In this document: in pieces, positions 17,024-25,159 of the stretch
Position numbering within the stretch: position 1 is the stretch's first letter
Layout: every line of letters begins with the position of its first letter
Source: an uncultured Bacteroidales bacterium
GTDB taxonomy: Bacteria > Bacteroidota > Bacteroidia > Bacteroidales > Paludibacteraceae
DNA length: 64,000 nucleotides
Direction: 5' to 3'
Assembly (NCBI GenBank): GCA_946187695.1
Contig: CAMHSB010000002.1
Location: forward strand, 62,001-126,000
Position numbers and translations under genes: made by a program
The notes under the pieces: model-generated
What the model was told of the DNA's origin: nothing
Databases searched by the model: none
Seen by the model: the letters and a program-made list of their open reading frames with translations, nothing else

Positions 17024-17042
17024 GTATGAATTTATACAAACC

Positions 17043-17074
17043 CTTGCGTATGTCAGAAAAAAATAGTAATTTTG
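17043..17074 (+). promoter_or_regulatory. Promoter of the first T9SS cargo gene
   Basis: CTTG at 17043-17046, 20-nt spacer, TAATTTTG at 17067-17074. The promoter, leader and start of the signal peptide are almost identical to those of the cargo gene at 25421. Confidence 0.85.
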
Positions 17075-17110
17075 CACGCAAAATTGAAAAATGCTAAAAT
17101 CGAAACAATA

Positions 17111-20100
17111 ATGAAAAAGATTTTTGGGATCTTGTTGGTCGTGATGACCGTGATGAATGTACAAGCAGTAAGAAGATACTCTTGTGATTTTGAAACGCAA
17201 ACTCAACGGGATCGATGGGTGCTCAACAATGCGGCAAATCAATCCGTTAGCAATAGCTTGTTGAACAAATGGTATATCGGAGAGCCAGGAAATAACAGTC
17301 GTACGGGACAGTATGGTTTGTTTATCTCGGATGATAATGGAACGAGTGCTCATTACAAAAATAGCGCTTGTTGGGTGCCCGCATATGATATCATTACGCT
17401 GGACAATATATCCGCCGATTATACCTTGACCTTCGATTATCGCGTGATGGCGAACACGGCCGCTAATTTTGACGGTCTTTATGTCCTTTGGATGCCTATG
17501 ACCGACGCCAACGGTGATTCGACTAAGGTTATCTCGATTCCTACTTCTTCAGGTGCGGTACCGGCGCGCTATGCCGATTATGTTATTCGTTTGCGACCTA
17601 ATGAGAATATTGACTATCTTGCCGGTACGGCGACTTGGCGTCAGTGTGCCGTGAAGATACCTGCTTCGCGAGTTGACGGAACGCCGCACTATCTGGCTTT
17701 TGTTTGGGCGAATGGTTCGCAGCAGGCGCAACAACCGGGAGCGGTGGTGGATAACATTCTTATTACCGATGGTACGCCGTGCCCTCAACCGACGAACCTT
17801 GTGGTTACGTCGAACGGAGTATCTGTTTCCCTGTCTTGGCAAGGTAACGCTGCCGAGTATGAAGTCAGCGCCTATTCCTATGACGCACAGACTTGGGCCG
17901 GGCCGAAGATCGTAACCGGCAATACGACCCAGTTCACCGGTTTGGCTAGCGGACAAACCGACTTTATCGTCCGCGCAAAGTGCGGCGAGGGGTATTATAG
18001 CCTCAAAACCATCGTTTCGCAATTCATGTACTATCCGGAGCAGATGTGTGTGGACTATCTGGATCTCAGTAAAGCGGTTTGCTATGTAGATAACTCCTCG
18101 CCTCAAAATACGCTGACTTTCAACGATTTCAGACAAGTGTCTGCAGTAGATTATGGTCCGTCTAGCATCAATAGCCGCCACACTGTGCATTTCGACCGTA
18201 CAGAGTACGAACCACGTACGGGAGGTTTGGCGAAGACGGTTCCGGATGGAGAGTTAGGATCTGTGCGTTTGGGGAACTGGGATTCCAATGACCATGCCGA
18301 GCGAATCGAGTATACGTTTGAGGTGGATACAAACAGATATCCGGTCCTCTTGCTGAAGTATCTGCCGATATTGGAGGCGCCGGGTCATGAAGACTATGAA
18401 AATCCGCGTTTCAAACTTGATCTCCTCATCAACGGAATGACCATTGGTGAGTGCGGTCAGGCGGACTTCAATGCCAACAACGTCTTGAGCGGCAGTACGC
18501 TTAAGCCGGAAGCGATCGCACAGGGTTGGCATATTACCAAGAATCAGGTTGCTCAGACTAATTCGGATATAGTCTGGAAAGACTGGACAACGGTGGGTGT
18601 CAATCTGCGTAACCCGGCTTATCAGGGGAAACGAATGACTGTTCGCCTGACGACCCATGATTGCGTTTTCGGAGTTCACTGCGGTTATGCGTACTTTACC
18701 CTTGGCGGTTCTGATGGTAAACTCAAGGGGATGAAATGCGGTGAGATCAATGAGACCTTTGAAGCGCCGGACGGTTTTAAATACCGTTGGGCATATGCTG
18801 CTCACGAGAAATACCGTCGTCTGGACGGTTCGTTACCTGAGCAGTATGTACGAGGTCGCGATCAGCAATACCATGCGGGCCTGTTTGATGATAGTCTGTA
18901 TGTGGTCGATTGTATGTTTACAGAAGATACTACATGTTTCTTCTCGCTTTATGCATCGGCCTTGGCTACTAAACCGATTTCGGTAATCGAGCATAAAGTG
19001 ATCCGCAATTGTCAGGAAGGTATCTGCAAAGTGCAGTTCGACGGTACGAAATCGTGGATGCAGCAGATTGATCACGTCATAGGAGATACGTCAGTAGCCA
19101 AGAAGCGTGGTATTGAGCACTATGAGTGGATTGTAGAAGGTCTGCCTGATCCGTATAACTGGTCTGACGAACCGATACACACATTTGATTTCCCGTTAGA
19201 GGGTGGTGATTATACGGTGAAACTGATTACTACCTATGGTACCTGTTCCGATACAGCCGTTTATCATTTGCATCTGGATCCGCTTGGACCAACCCGTGAG
19301 ACCCAGACCTTTGTGCTCTGCGATGCGGATCGCAAGACCGGTTTCCATTGGGCAGAGCGTACGGGCGTGCTGGATACACTCTATTTCGATTACGGACTCG
19401 TGGATTCGATTATTTTCTTCAATGAAAATACCAAGTGCGATAGTATTATATACCTTGAGCTCGTAGAGCCGGTTCGTATCTACGAAGATACGGTGATCCT
19501 AACGACAGATCTGCCGTACACGCTGCATGGCAAGACCTATCCTGAGGGTACCATGTCGCTCATTGATACCATTCCGTTCCCGACGACCTGCGACACCACT
19601 TGGGTGATTAATCTTGAGGTACAGAAATCGATTTATTATGTTACTACCAATGTATACCCAGAGAATACGGGTACGGTTGAGGTGGTGTATACGGAAGATC
19701 ATTCGCAGGCGACGATGACGGCTATTGGTAATAGCAGATACCATTTCTCACAATGGAATGACGGAAATACGCAAAATCCAAGGACTGTTGTGTTGACGCA
19801 AGATACATCGTTCATGGCGATATTTGAACACGATGATGTGTATGTAACCTATATCGGCATGGACGGTAAGAATCTCGGTGTAGAGACCGTTGCTTATGGA
19901 GAAAGTGCGCAGCAAAAGGGTATTGATGCTGACGAGTTCGGCTATACGTTAACCGGTTGGGATAAAGACCTGACGTCCGTAACGGAGAATATGACCGTGA
20001 CGGCGAGCTACACGCGTGATGCGATAAACGGCTTCTACTATATCTTTGATAAGGAGAATAGGACGGCAGTGTTGGATCGCGAGGGGAACAGTTATGCGAA

Positions 20101-20980
20101 AATAAAGACGCTGAATGTACCGAATCACTTTATTTATCGTGGTACCTATTTCGCAGTGGTGGCAGTAGGAGCGAATGCCTTTGAGGGCTGTACACGTCTG
20201 ACGGATGTGGTGCTGCCGAGCAATGTAGAGGATGTGTTTGAGAGTGCGTTCAGTGGCTGTAGCGATATGGTGCATCTGACGGTGAGTGCGGGTCTGCGCA
20301 GTATTGCGGACTATGCGTTCAACGGCTGTAAGCGTCTGGAGGATATTACGGTTTATGCCGAGCGTGTACCGGATCTGACGGCTACGAGTTTCAATGCGGT
20401 AGGAAACAAGAAATATATCAACGTGTACGTACCGGATAACCGTGTGAACAACTACAAACGAGACGATTATTGGTCGGAGTTCAATATTGTGGTGAAGTCC
20501 GCGGAGATCGTAGAGGGTACTGTAGAAGATGTCGCGGTACAACCCGAAGAGACGACCGCCCAGTTTACCTGGCCGACTGAGAGCAATGCCGGCTCGTACA
20601 CGATACAGATCACGAATGACGGCGAGGTGTTCTGTACGCTTATCTTCAATGCGAACGGTCAGTTGACGGGTATTGCTTTTGCCCCGGGTAGGGACGGCAA
20701 TAGGGCACCTGCGGCTACGACGACGGCGAACGGTGGTATGCAGTTTACAGTGACCGGCCTGGATGCCGGTACGACCTATGCGTACACGGTGACGACCAAA
20801 GATACGAACGAGCGCGTGATTGCTACGTACGAGGGTTCGTTTGAGACCAACGGTACCATGGAAGACGGCATTGAAGATGTCCAAACGAGTGTAGCCCCGA
20901 AGAAGATTGTGCGCGACGGCCAAATCATCATCCTCCGCGGGGAGAGGACGTATACCCTCACCGGCACAGAGGTGAAATAA
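17111..20980 (+). CDS. Large secreted multidomain protein with T9SS sorting signal
   Basis: 1289 aa. Signal peptide MKKIFGILLVVMTVMNVQA. An anchor-J/MAM-like beta-sandwich spans about residues 24-215, with a fibronectin III-like module around 223-300 (LSWQGNAAEYEVSAYS). Residues about 830-970 resemble InlB B-repeats (GYTLTGWDKDLTSVTENMTV). BspA-type leucine-rich repeats follow at about 975-1120 (ANAFEGCTRLTDVVLPSNV), then a second fibronectin-like domain. The tail VRDGQIIILRGERTYTLTG is a T9SS type A signal. Probably a surface adhesin or matrix protein exported by the PorKLMN machine; the ligand is unknown. The ATG at 17111 fits the signal peptide; a TTG further up lies at the expected transcription start. 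Confidence 0.9.
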   Translation: MKKIFGILLVVMTVMNVQAVRRYSCDFETQTQRDRWVLNNAANQSVSNSLLNKWYIGEPGNNSRTGQYGLFISDDNGTSAHYKNSACWVPAYDIITLDNISADYTLTFDYRVMANTAANFDGLYVLWMPMTDANGDSTKVISIPTSSGAVPARYADYVIRLRPNENIDYLAGTATWRQCAVKIPASRVDGTPHYLAFVWANGSQQAQQPGAVVDNILITDGTPCPQPTNLVVTSNGVSVSLSWQGNAAEYEVSAYSYDAQTWAGPKIVTGNTTQFTGLASGQTDFIVRAKCGEGYYSLKTIVSQFMYYPEQMCVDYLDLSKAVCYVDNSSPQNTLTFNDFRQVSAVDYGPSSINSRHTVHFDRTEYEPRTGGLAKTVPDGELGSVRLGNWDSNDHAERIEYTFEVDTNRYPVLLLKYLPILEAPGHEDYENPRFKLDLLINGMTIGECGQADFNANNVLSGSTLKPEAIAQGWHITKNQVAQTNSDIVWKDWTTVGVNLRNPAYQGKRMTVRLTTHDCVFGVHCGYAYFTLGGSDGKLKGMKCGEINETFEAPDGFKYRWAYAAHEKYRRLDGSLPEQYVRGRDQQYHAGLFDDSLYVVDCMFTEDTTCFFSLYASALATKPISVIEHKVIRNCQEGICKVQFDGTKSWMQQIDHVIGDTSVAKKRGIEHYEWIVEGLPDPYNWSDEPIHTFDFPLEGGDYTVKLITTYGTCSDTAVYHLHLDPLGPTRETQTFVLCDADRKTGFHWAERTGVLDTLYFDYGLVDSIIFFNENTKCDSIIYLELVEPVRIYEDTVILTTDLPYTLHGKTYPEGTMSLIDTIPFPTTCDTTWVINLEVQKSIYYVTTNVYPENTGTVEVVYTEDHSQATMTAIGNSRYHFSQWNDGNTQNPRTVVLTQDTSFMAIFEHDDVYVTYIGMDGKNLGVETVAYGESAQQKGIDADEFGYTLTGWDKDLTSVTENMTVTASYTRDAINGFYYIFDKENRTAVLDREGNSYAKIKTLNVPNHFIYRGTYFAVVAVGANAFEGCTRLTDVVLPSNVEDVFESAFSGCSDMVHLTVSAGLRSIADYAFNGCKRLEDITVYAERVPDLTATSFNAVGNKKYINVYVPDNRVNNYKRDDYWSEFNIVVKSAEIVEGTVEDVAVQPEETTAQFTWPTESNAGSYTIQITNDGEVFCTLIFNANGQLTGIAFAPGRDGNRAPAATTTANGGMQFTVTGLDAGTTYAYTVTTKDTNERVIATYEGSFETNGTMEDGIEDVQTSVAPKKIVRDGQIIILRGERTYTLTGTEVK

Positions 20981-21004
20981 GTATTGAAGATTGGAGAATT
21001 TGGA

Positions 21005-21033
21005 ATCAGGGCGGCTCGATGAGTCGCCCTGAT
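21005..21033. terminator. Hairpin between convergent genes
   Basis: Perfect 9-bp arms atcagggcg and cgccctgat with an 11-nt loop lie between the ends of the cargo gene (+) and the Fic gene (-). No T tract follows, so bidirectional termination is likely but not certain. Confidence 0.6.
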
Positions 21034-21040
21034 CGTGTGG

Positions 21041-22075
21041 TTAGAAGTATTCTCTTACTGCAAATTCGTATTGCTCAATAAATATCTTTTTGAAAGCATG
21101 CAGATTATTTTGTTCGTAAAAAATCAACATCGCTTTCTTATAATCAATTGAATCAACCGTGCGGAATGACAACGGACAATACCCGTTAGCAATTAGCAAA
21201 GCATTGCTTGTGATACGTGCCGTGCGTTTGTTGCCGTCCATAAAAGGCTGTATGTAACTTAGAAGCAAAAGTGCCAACAATGCTTTCTCAAAAACATTCG
21301 AACGACAATTTATCAATTCGCAACTATCGCGCAAAGCTTCGCGTATCTGGAACTCATTATCCAACGGCCGATATTGTGTACCGGTTATACCTACACGACG
21401 ATGACGCAGGCCGGTATCGACAGACAGCTCTTTGGTTAGCAATTGATGGATATCCTCAATATGACTGATGGTTAACTCTTGCAAATAGTCCGGATTGTCC
21501 AATACGAAACGTAACGCGTCTTTGTGATTTAGCAACATTACCGCTTCCTCTTTAGTCTTGCCATCCGCAGTCTTACTTTCGCGCAACAATCGCTCTGTCT
21601 CAAGCAGCGAATAGGTGTTTCCCTCTATTTGCGAGGATTTCCAACTCAAATCAATACCCAGCCGTTCCATCTCTTTGCGATACTCATTCTCACTCATATC
21701 AGCCATATGAGAACGAAACTCTGCCTGCAGTTTATTGAGATGGTTCAACTCCTCCTCCGTAAACAACGCTACCAGCGGCAACTGCTCATTAATAAGCGCA
21801 AAATTAAAACTCGTTTGCACTTGGCGGTCATCTACATCTTGCGCGAAATACGTCTCCAAATCAAGTGGCATCAACAAATGCGCACGATTCGATAAGGAAT
21901 AACGCGTCGCACGCGCTTTCCCTTCTACCTTGATATCTCCATCCTCTACTCCCGAAGCGATTTGCCTCTTAAGCGTAGCGTCACTTTCTTGAAAACTGAT
22001 ACCGGCACGAATCTCTTCGCGAGAGGAGAGAGGATGATAGTGCAAAAATTGCAGTATTTCACGAGCTGTTTCCAT
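21041..22075 (-). CDS. Fic-fold protein with winged-helix N-terminus; catalytic His replaced by Gln
   Basis: 344 aa. Residues 1-62 look like a winged helix (SSREEIRAGISFQESDATLK). The Fic domain follows, with the class II inhibitory motif SSQIEGN at 147-153 and the core motif QPFMDGNKRTAR at 276-287. Fic enzymes use HPFxDGNGR to transfer AMP or another nucleotide moiety; here the catalytic His is Gln (codon CAG) and the second Gly of GNGR is Lys. The second change is common in related regulators; the first should abolish or strongly reduce transfer. The gene stands alone and may be autoregulated through the inverted repeat upstream. A DNA-binding sensor is as likely as an AMPylator. Confidence 0.9.
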   Translation of the reverse strand: METAREILQFLHYHPLSSREEIRAGISFQESDATLKRQIASGVEDGDIKVEGKARATRYSLSNRAHLLMPLDLETYFAQDVDDRQVQTSFNFALINEQLPLVALFTEEELNHLNKLQAEFRSHMADMSENEYRKEMERLGIDLSWKSSQIEGNTYSLLETERLLRESKTADGKTKEEAVMLLNHKDALRFVLDNPDYLQELTISHIEDIHQLLTKELSVDTGLRHRRVGITGTQYRPLDNEFQIREALRDSCELINCRSNVFEKALLALLLLSYIQPFMDGNKRTARITSNALLIANGYCPLSFRTVDSIDYKKAMLIFYEQNNLHAFKKIFIEQYEFAVREYF

Positions 22076-22097
22076 AAGCCAATTTTTAAAATCGGTG

Positions 22098-22105
22098 CAA
22101 AATTA
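22098..22105 (-). promoter_or_regulatory. Probable -7 element of the Fic gene
   Basis: On the minus strand TAATTTTG occurs 23 bases upstream of the Fic start codon. No good TTTG sits 19-21 bases further up; the nearest TTG is 24 bases away, inside the proximal arm of the inverted repeat. A weak, regulated promoter is inferred. Confidence 0.6.
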
Positions 22106-22121
22106 CAAAAAATATTTGAAT

Positions 22122-22176
22122 AATCGGCTCAATTTGAGTAAAAAAATGCAAAAAATCTTACATTTTTGAGCCGATT
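22122..22176. promoter_or_regulatory. 11-bp perfect inverted repeat upstream of the Fic gene
   Basis: AATCGGCTCAA (22122-22132) and TTGAGCCGATT (22166-22176) are perfect complements separated by 33 AT-rich bases. One arm overlaps the place where the -33 element of the Fic gene should be. The geometry suits a dimeric repressor, possibly the winged-helix Fic protein itself. Confidence 0.65.
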
Positions 22177-22290
22177 CGGCATTTTTAGTGCAAAATATGC
22201 ACAAAATACGCTCCCAAATCCTCATCCTTTTTTTTATTTGTTTGACTATCAAGCAATTATAGAGAAATAGCAAAAAAAGTGCTTCGAAAA

Positions 22291-22322
22291 TTTGCTCATA
22301 TCAAAAAAATGTAGTACCTTTG
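22291..22322 (+). promoter_or_regulatory. Promoter of the small-gene block
   Basis: TTTG at 22291-22294, 20-nt spacer, TACCTTTG at 22315-22322. A leader of about 100 nt follows, in which aaggt/acctt and attgatgg/ccgtcaat can form hairpins. The rest of 22177-22430 shows nothing else. Confidence 0.85.
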
Positions 22323-22430
22323 CAGCCGCATTTACAAGGTTCCCAAAGACCTTACAAATCACACATACATTGATGGGGTTATGCCGTCAATGGTATAGCT
22401 AACACTCTCTATATAAGCGGATTACGTACC

Positions 22431-22724
22431 ATGCAAGCGCCCAAAGACATACCCGAGCTATTGCGTCGAATAGCTGATCAGGCGAAGCGCCTTCCTAAGG
22501 AGCAGGCACTCGCTGTGGCGCATTGTGTAGAGTACGCGATACGAGGGGCTCAAGAGGACGAATGGTACAACATTACGGATAGTATTTTAGAATATCATAG
22601 CCAACCGCAACAACCCCTCTTGAAGATCGATTCGATGACGGGCAATATCAACGCAATAGAACAATCACCAAACCATGCAAATCCTAATCAATCATCTCAC
22701 CGGGAATATCAATCTCTACACTAA
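22431..22724 (+). CDS. Unknown protein, 97 aa
   Basis: Not recognised. Acidic-to-neutral, soluble-looking protein, helical in its first half (LLRRIADQAKRLPKEQALAV) and low-complexity, Asn/Gln/Ser-rich at its end. It contains SMTGNINAIE near residue 68; the next protein carries a similar HLTGNINLYT at its N-terminus. First gene after the promoter at 22291-22322 and overlaps the following gene by 50 bases in another frame. Unusual overlap and lack of recognisable domains suggest an accessory gene. Confidence 0.6.
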   Translation: MQAPKDIPELLRRIADQAKRLPKEQALAVAHCVEYAIRGAQEDEWYNITDSILEYHSQPQQPLLKIDSMTGNINAIEQSPNHANPNQSSHREYQSLH

Positions 22725-23010
22725 CCCCGCGCAGACGCATACGCAGGATGCTCCCTCTGTCGTCGATTCGATCCTCTTCACGAAAAAAGCTCGGCAAGAA
22801 GGAAAGGAAGAGGAGATCATCGAGTCCTTGAAGCAGTCTTTTGGTTCGCGGAAAGATAAGGCACGGGCAATCGTAGAAACGGTACGACAATGGCAGAAAG
22901 ATGGGTATATAGATGCCCATTTTAATGCACGAGTAATGTATGACGAATTAGAGAAATTGATCCCTATGCCCTTCGAGTATCCGGGCTTCCGAAAATACTA
23001 TAACGAGTAG
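22675..23010 (+). CDS. Unknown protein, 111 aa
   Basis: Not recognised. The start carries LTGNINLYTNPAQ, echoing the previous protein. The middle is charged and helical (KARQEGKEEEIIESLKQSF), and the C-terminus (WQKDGYIDAHFNARVMYDEL, then FEYPGFRKYYNE) looks like a small helical fold. A later start is possible because the first 16 codons overlap the upstream gene. Ends 35 bases before a terminator that doubles as the promoter region of the next gene. Confidence 0.65.
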   Translation: MQILINHLTGNINLYTNPAQTHTQDAPSVVDSILFTKKARQEGKEEEIIESLKQSFGSRKDKARAIVETVRQWQKDGYIDAHFNARVMYDELEKLIPMPFEYPGFRKYYNE

Positions 23011-23044
23011 CCACGCAGTCGCAAAAGAGTAGCATCAGTAGCAA

Positions 23045-23077
23045 AGGAGTCGCAATTTTTTGTGGCTTCTTTTTTTT
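23045..23077 (+). terminator. Terminator overlapping the next promoter
   Basis: Arms aggagtcgca (23045-23054) and tgtggcttct (23061-23070) pair over 10 bp with several G-U pairs, followed by T8. The T run lies inside the spacer of the promoter at 23060-23089. Confidence 0.7.
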
Positions 23078-23089
23078 GTTGTACTTTTG
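23060..23089 (+). promoter_or_regulatory. Promoter of the 133-aa gene
   Basis: TTG at 23060-23062, 19-nt spacer, TACTTTTG at 23082-23089, about 65 nt upstream of the ATG at 23155. Confidence 0.78.
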
Positions 23090-23154
23090 CAGCGAAATTT
23101 CAAAACAACGACAAGCGCTTGTCATAATTTTTAACATTTTAAACAAACAAATTT

Positions 23155-23556
23155 ATGGCAAAGAAAAATTATGAGGTCATTGACCAGATGTTCAGCGCAG
23201 TGCTGAGTGCAAACGAGAGTGAAGCAACGATCAAGGCGCTACGTCCGCAGGTAGAAGAGGCGGTGCAGGCCCTTATCGAGGAGCGAGGGTTACCCAAGAA
23301 CTACACGGGCGTATTACCATACAACGGCTTTAAGATCGTCGTACGTCGACCGAAGAGCTATACCTGGGAGAAGAACACGCAGATTGAGGATGCGAACCTC
23401 GATTTCTACAAGCAGCTCCACGGCTATTACGAGCAGCTCCAGGACAACGTCAAGGAAGCGCGTGCCGACCTCAAACGTGCGGCGGAGAAGCTCGAGAAAG
23501 CCCATCCCGATTCCGAGTCCATCAAGTACGGGTTTACGATTGCGTTGATGAACTAA
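23155..23556 (+). CDS. Unknown protein, 133 aa
   Basis: No family could be assigned. N-terminal helical region with ATIKALRPQVEEAVQALIEE, a central beta-like part YNGFKIVVRRPKSYTWEKN, and a C-terminal coiled-coil-like stretch (DNVKEARADLKRAAEKLEKA). Lysine- and glutamate-rich, no signal peptide, likely cytoplasmic. It has its own promoter and is followed by a striking 16-bp inverted repeat. The layout resembles small early genes of mobile elements, but no integrase or capsid gene is near, so this is inference. Confidence 0.75.
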   Translation: MAKKNYEVIDQMFSAVLSANESEATIKALRPQVEEAVQALIEERGLPKNYTGVLPYNGFKIVVRRPKSYTWEKNTQIEDANLDFYKQLHGYYEQLQDNVKEARADLKRAAEKLEKAHPDSESIKYGFTIALMN

Positions 23557-23567
23557 CCGCTCATGCT

Positions 23568-23615
23568 TAGCTTGTTCCCTTTTCCCCGGTTTTTGCCACA
23601 AAAGGGAACAAGCTA
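23568..23615. repeat. 16-bp perfect inverted repeat between small genes
   Basis: TAGCTTGTTCCCTTTT (23568-23583) and AAAAGGGAACAAGCTA (23600-23615) are perfect complements around a 16-nt loop, with partial extension to gctc/gagc outside. No T run follows on either strand, so it is not a standard terminator. It may be an RNA processing or protection hairpin, or a protein-binding site. Confidence 0.8.
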
Positions 23616-23691
23616 TAACGAGCAAAAAGAAAGGGGATAAAAGAAAAGTTCGACAAAAGAAAACTAAAAAGAAAAAAGCAGCAGCAGCTTT

Positions 23692-24000
23692 ATGGAAAAT
23701 TTTGAATTATTTTGGGAACTATTTGATCCCGATCCGGAGTTTAACAACAGGCGGCATGCATGCAGCGTATTGTGGGAGAAGAAAGGTGAGCAGCAGCAGC
23801 GAGCTATTATCGAATTCCTTAAGAGCGGCAAGCAGCGCAGTTCGAGAAACCCCTATTATTTTCTGGAAGATTTCCGCATCCGACGACCGCAGATTATGTC
23901 CTATGCCGACTATTATGCGAAGTTCGGCACAACGGAAGAACGCGACGGATGGAAGATGCAGAACCCGACGGGGCAAAAGGTTATTTATGTAAAGCTATGA
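23692..24000 (+). CDS. Unknown protein, 102 aa
   Basis: Not recognised. Rich in aromatic and charged residues (MENFELFWELFDPDPEFNNR; RNPYYFLEDFRIR). The pattern of a short helical protein with a conserved-looking RNPYYFLEDF core recalls small phage or plasmid replication-associated proteins, but this is an impression, not an assignment. Its stop codon overlaps the start of the next gene (ATGA), so the two are translationally coupled. Confidence 0.72.
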   Translation: MENFELFWELFDPDPEFNNRRHACSVLWEKKGEQQQRAIIEFLKSGKQRSSRNPYYFLEDFRIRRPQIMSYADYYAKFGTTEERDGWKMQNPTGQKVIYVKL

Positions 24001-24293
24001 CAGACTATCCTTTATACGATGTACCGTATTTGGTACGAGACCCGAACGATTTTCGGATGTCAAAGAAACGGCATGAGATTGAAAAAAGAAATCAGGCTGT
24101 GGTGGATGACTACTTTGTGGCGAGGGACAAAGGTGCTTCGGCACGTGAAGCGCGAAGGCTGGTGGAAGAGAAGCATCATCTGAGGCCGGAACGGTTTCAT
24201 AACATTTTCGTTTGTTTCTATCGAGAAGCACAAAAACGAAGAAAATATGATTTTTTAGAAAAATTTTTCACTCCTGATGGAACACTAAAGTAG
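23997..24293 (+). CDS. Unknown basic protein, 98 aa
   Basis: Not recognised. Basic (KKRHEIEKRNQAVVDDYFVA; FYREAQKRRKYDFLEKFF) with a helix-turn-helix-like middle, ASAREARRLVEEKHHLRPER at about residues 49-68. DNA or RNA binding is possible. The ATG at 23997 overlaps the stop of the previous gene by four bases, which decides the start. A possible partner of the 102-aa protein. Confidence 0.72.
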   Translation: MTDYPLYDVPYLVRDPNDFRMSKKRHEIEKRNQAVVDDYFVARDKGASAREARRLVEEKHHLRPERFHNIFVCFYREAQKRRKYDFLEKFFTPDGTLK

Positions 24294-24337
24294 GTTTTGC
24301 TATTATCTTTGCACCAGAATTGAAAGAAGGATAAAAG

Positions 24338-24370
24338 CAGGACATAATAAGGACTTAATAAGGACATAAT
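24338..24370 (+). repeat. Three 11-bp direct repeats in a leader
   Basis: caggacataat, aaggacttaat and aaggacataat follow each other without gaps, ending 11 bases before the ATG at 24382. One helical turn per unit suggests cooperative binding of a regulator. A possible -7 element TATCTTTG lies just upstream at 24304-24311. Confidence 0.8.
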
Positions 24371-24381
24371 CCCGATCACTC

Positions 24382-24582
24382 ATGGCAAAAGTAACGATAC
24401 GCGATATGCCGCTCAAAGAAGCAGCAAAAATACTCGCACAATCCGGAATAACACTCGATACGCACCAACTTCCTGATGGCACCTATCGAGCCTATGTACG
24501 AAAAGACAAAATTCAAAGCATTTATGAAACGATTTTTAATCATGGCAGTCATTTTGACGAGCGTGGTGATGGCCAGTTGTAA
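24382..24582 (+). CDS. Unknown small protein, 66 aa
   Basis: Not recognised. Starts MAKVTIRDMPLKEAAKILAQ and has a short helix-then-beta pattern (SGITLDTHQLPDGTYRAYV). The gene is preceded by three 11-bp direct repeats. Its last 59 bases overlap the lipoprotein gene in another frame, so either the two genes truly overlap or one start is misplaced. No signal peptide. Confidence 0.6.
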   Translation: MAKVTIRDMPLKEAAKILAQSGITLDTHQLPDGTYRAYVRKDKIQSIYETIFNHGSHFDERGDGQL

Positions 24583-24691
24583 CGTGACGCGGACGATTAC
24601 GAACGAGAGCCAGTACTACCAGCGGGGTGACACAAGCGTGATCATCCAAACGAAGACCATCGAGACCTACGATGCGTCGAAGAAACTCTAA
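24524..24691 (+). CDS. Small lipoprotein, 55 aa
   Basis: Start at 24524 gives MKRFLIMAVILTSVVMASC, a clean lipoprotein signal with the lipobox VMASC (Cys19). The mature part is only about 37 residues and reads TRTITNESQYYQRGDTSVII, Thr-rich and polar. Function unknown. Within a block of otherwise cytoplasmic-looking genes this is the only envelope protein. Overlaps the 66-aa gene by 59 bases. Confidence 0.7.
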   Translation: MKRFLIMAVILTSVVMASCNVTRTITNESQYYQRGDTSVIIQTKTIETYDASKKL

Positions 24692-24754
24692 GAGTTCGGT
24701 CATGAGCTCGCATATGCTCACAATTATCAGTAACCCTTTAAAACCTTAACTATT

Positions 24755-25147
24755 ATGGGAAAAGTAACTTATGCGCCGGGTATTCAGTATGTGAAGGGAA
24801 GCCTGGCAAAACCGAAGAAAGTAAACGGTCACAACCACGGTGATTACCTGATCGGTACGCACCGCGAGGCAGCGACGGAGAGCACGGAATGCACGCGCTT
24901 GTACATCCGTAAGGCCGATGCCTACAAGCGTACCACCGCTCCGGGCGAGGACGAGCTCTGGGCACGCAACCGCTTCACCGCGGTAGCAGCAGCGGTCAAG
25001 ACCCGTCGTAAGGACCTGAGCCACATCGCTTCCGACATGCAAGCGTTCGAGGCGCAGAAGAACCTTGCCAGCGGCAAAAAGACGATGCGTGCTTACCTCT
25101 GGCTCGTCTGCGGTCAGGAGTACGATCAGGCGCACCCGCGCGCTTGA
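24755..25147 (+). CDS. Unknown protein, 130 aa
   Basis: Not recognised. It starts MGKVTYAPGIQYVKGSLAKP and has a helical C-terminal part (FTAVAAAVKTRRKDLSHIAS) and a KKTMRAYLWLVCGQEYD tail. No signal peptide or membrane segment. Base composition is higher in GC than the neighbouring small genes. It ends the block and is followed by a strong terminator. It looks like a real, well-conserved-type gene (regular codon use), yet no role can be given. Confidence 0.75.
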   Translation: MGKVTYAPGIQYVKGSLAKPKKVNGHNHGDYLIGTHREAATESTECTRLYIRKADAYKRTTAPGEDELWARNRFTAVAAAVKTRRKDLSHIASDMQAFEAQKNLASGKKTMRAYLWLVCGQEYDQAHPRA

Positions 25148-25159
25148 TCGCCTCACGAA

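Noticed and set aside
17072..17110. In-frame TTG upstream of the first T9SS cargo gene (same at 25382)
   Set aside because: It lies in or at the -7 box, so the transcript would start after it, and the ATG gives a proper signal peptide.
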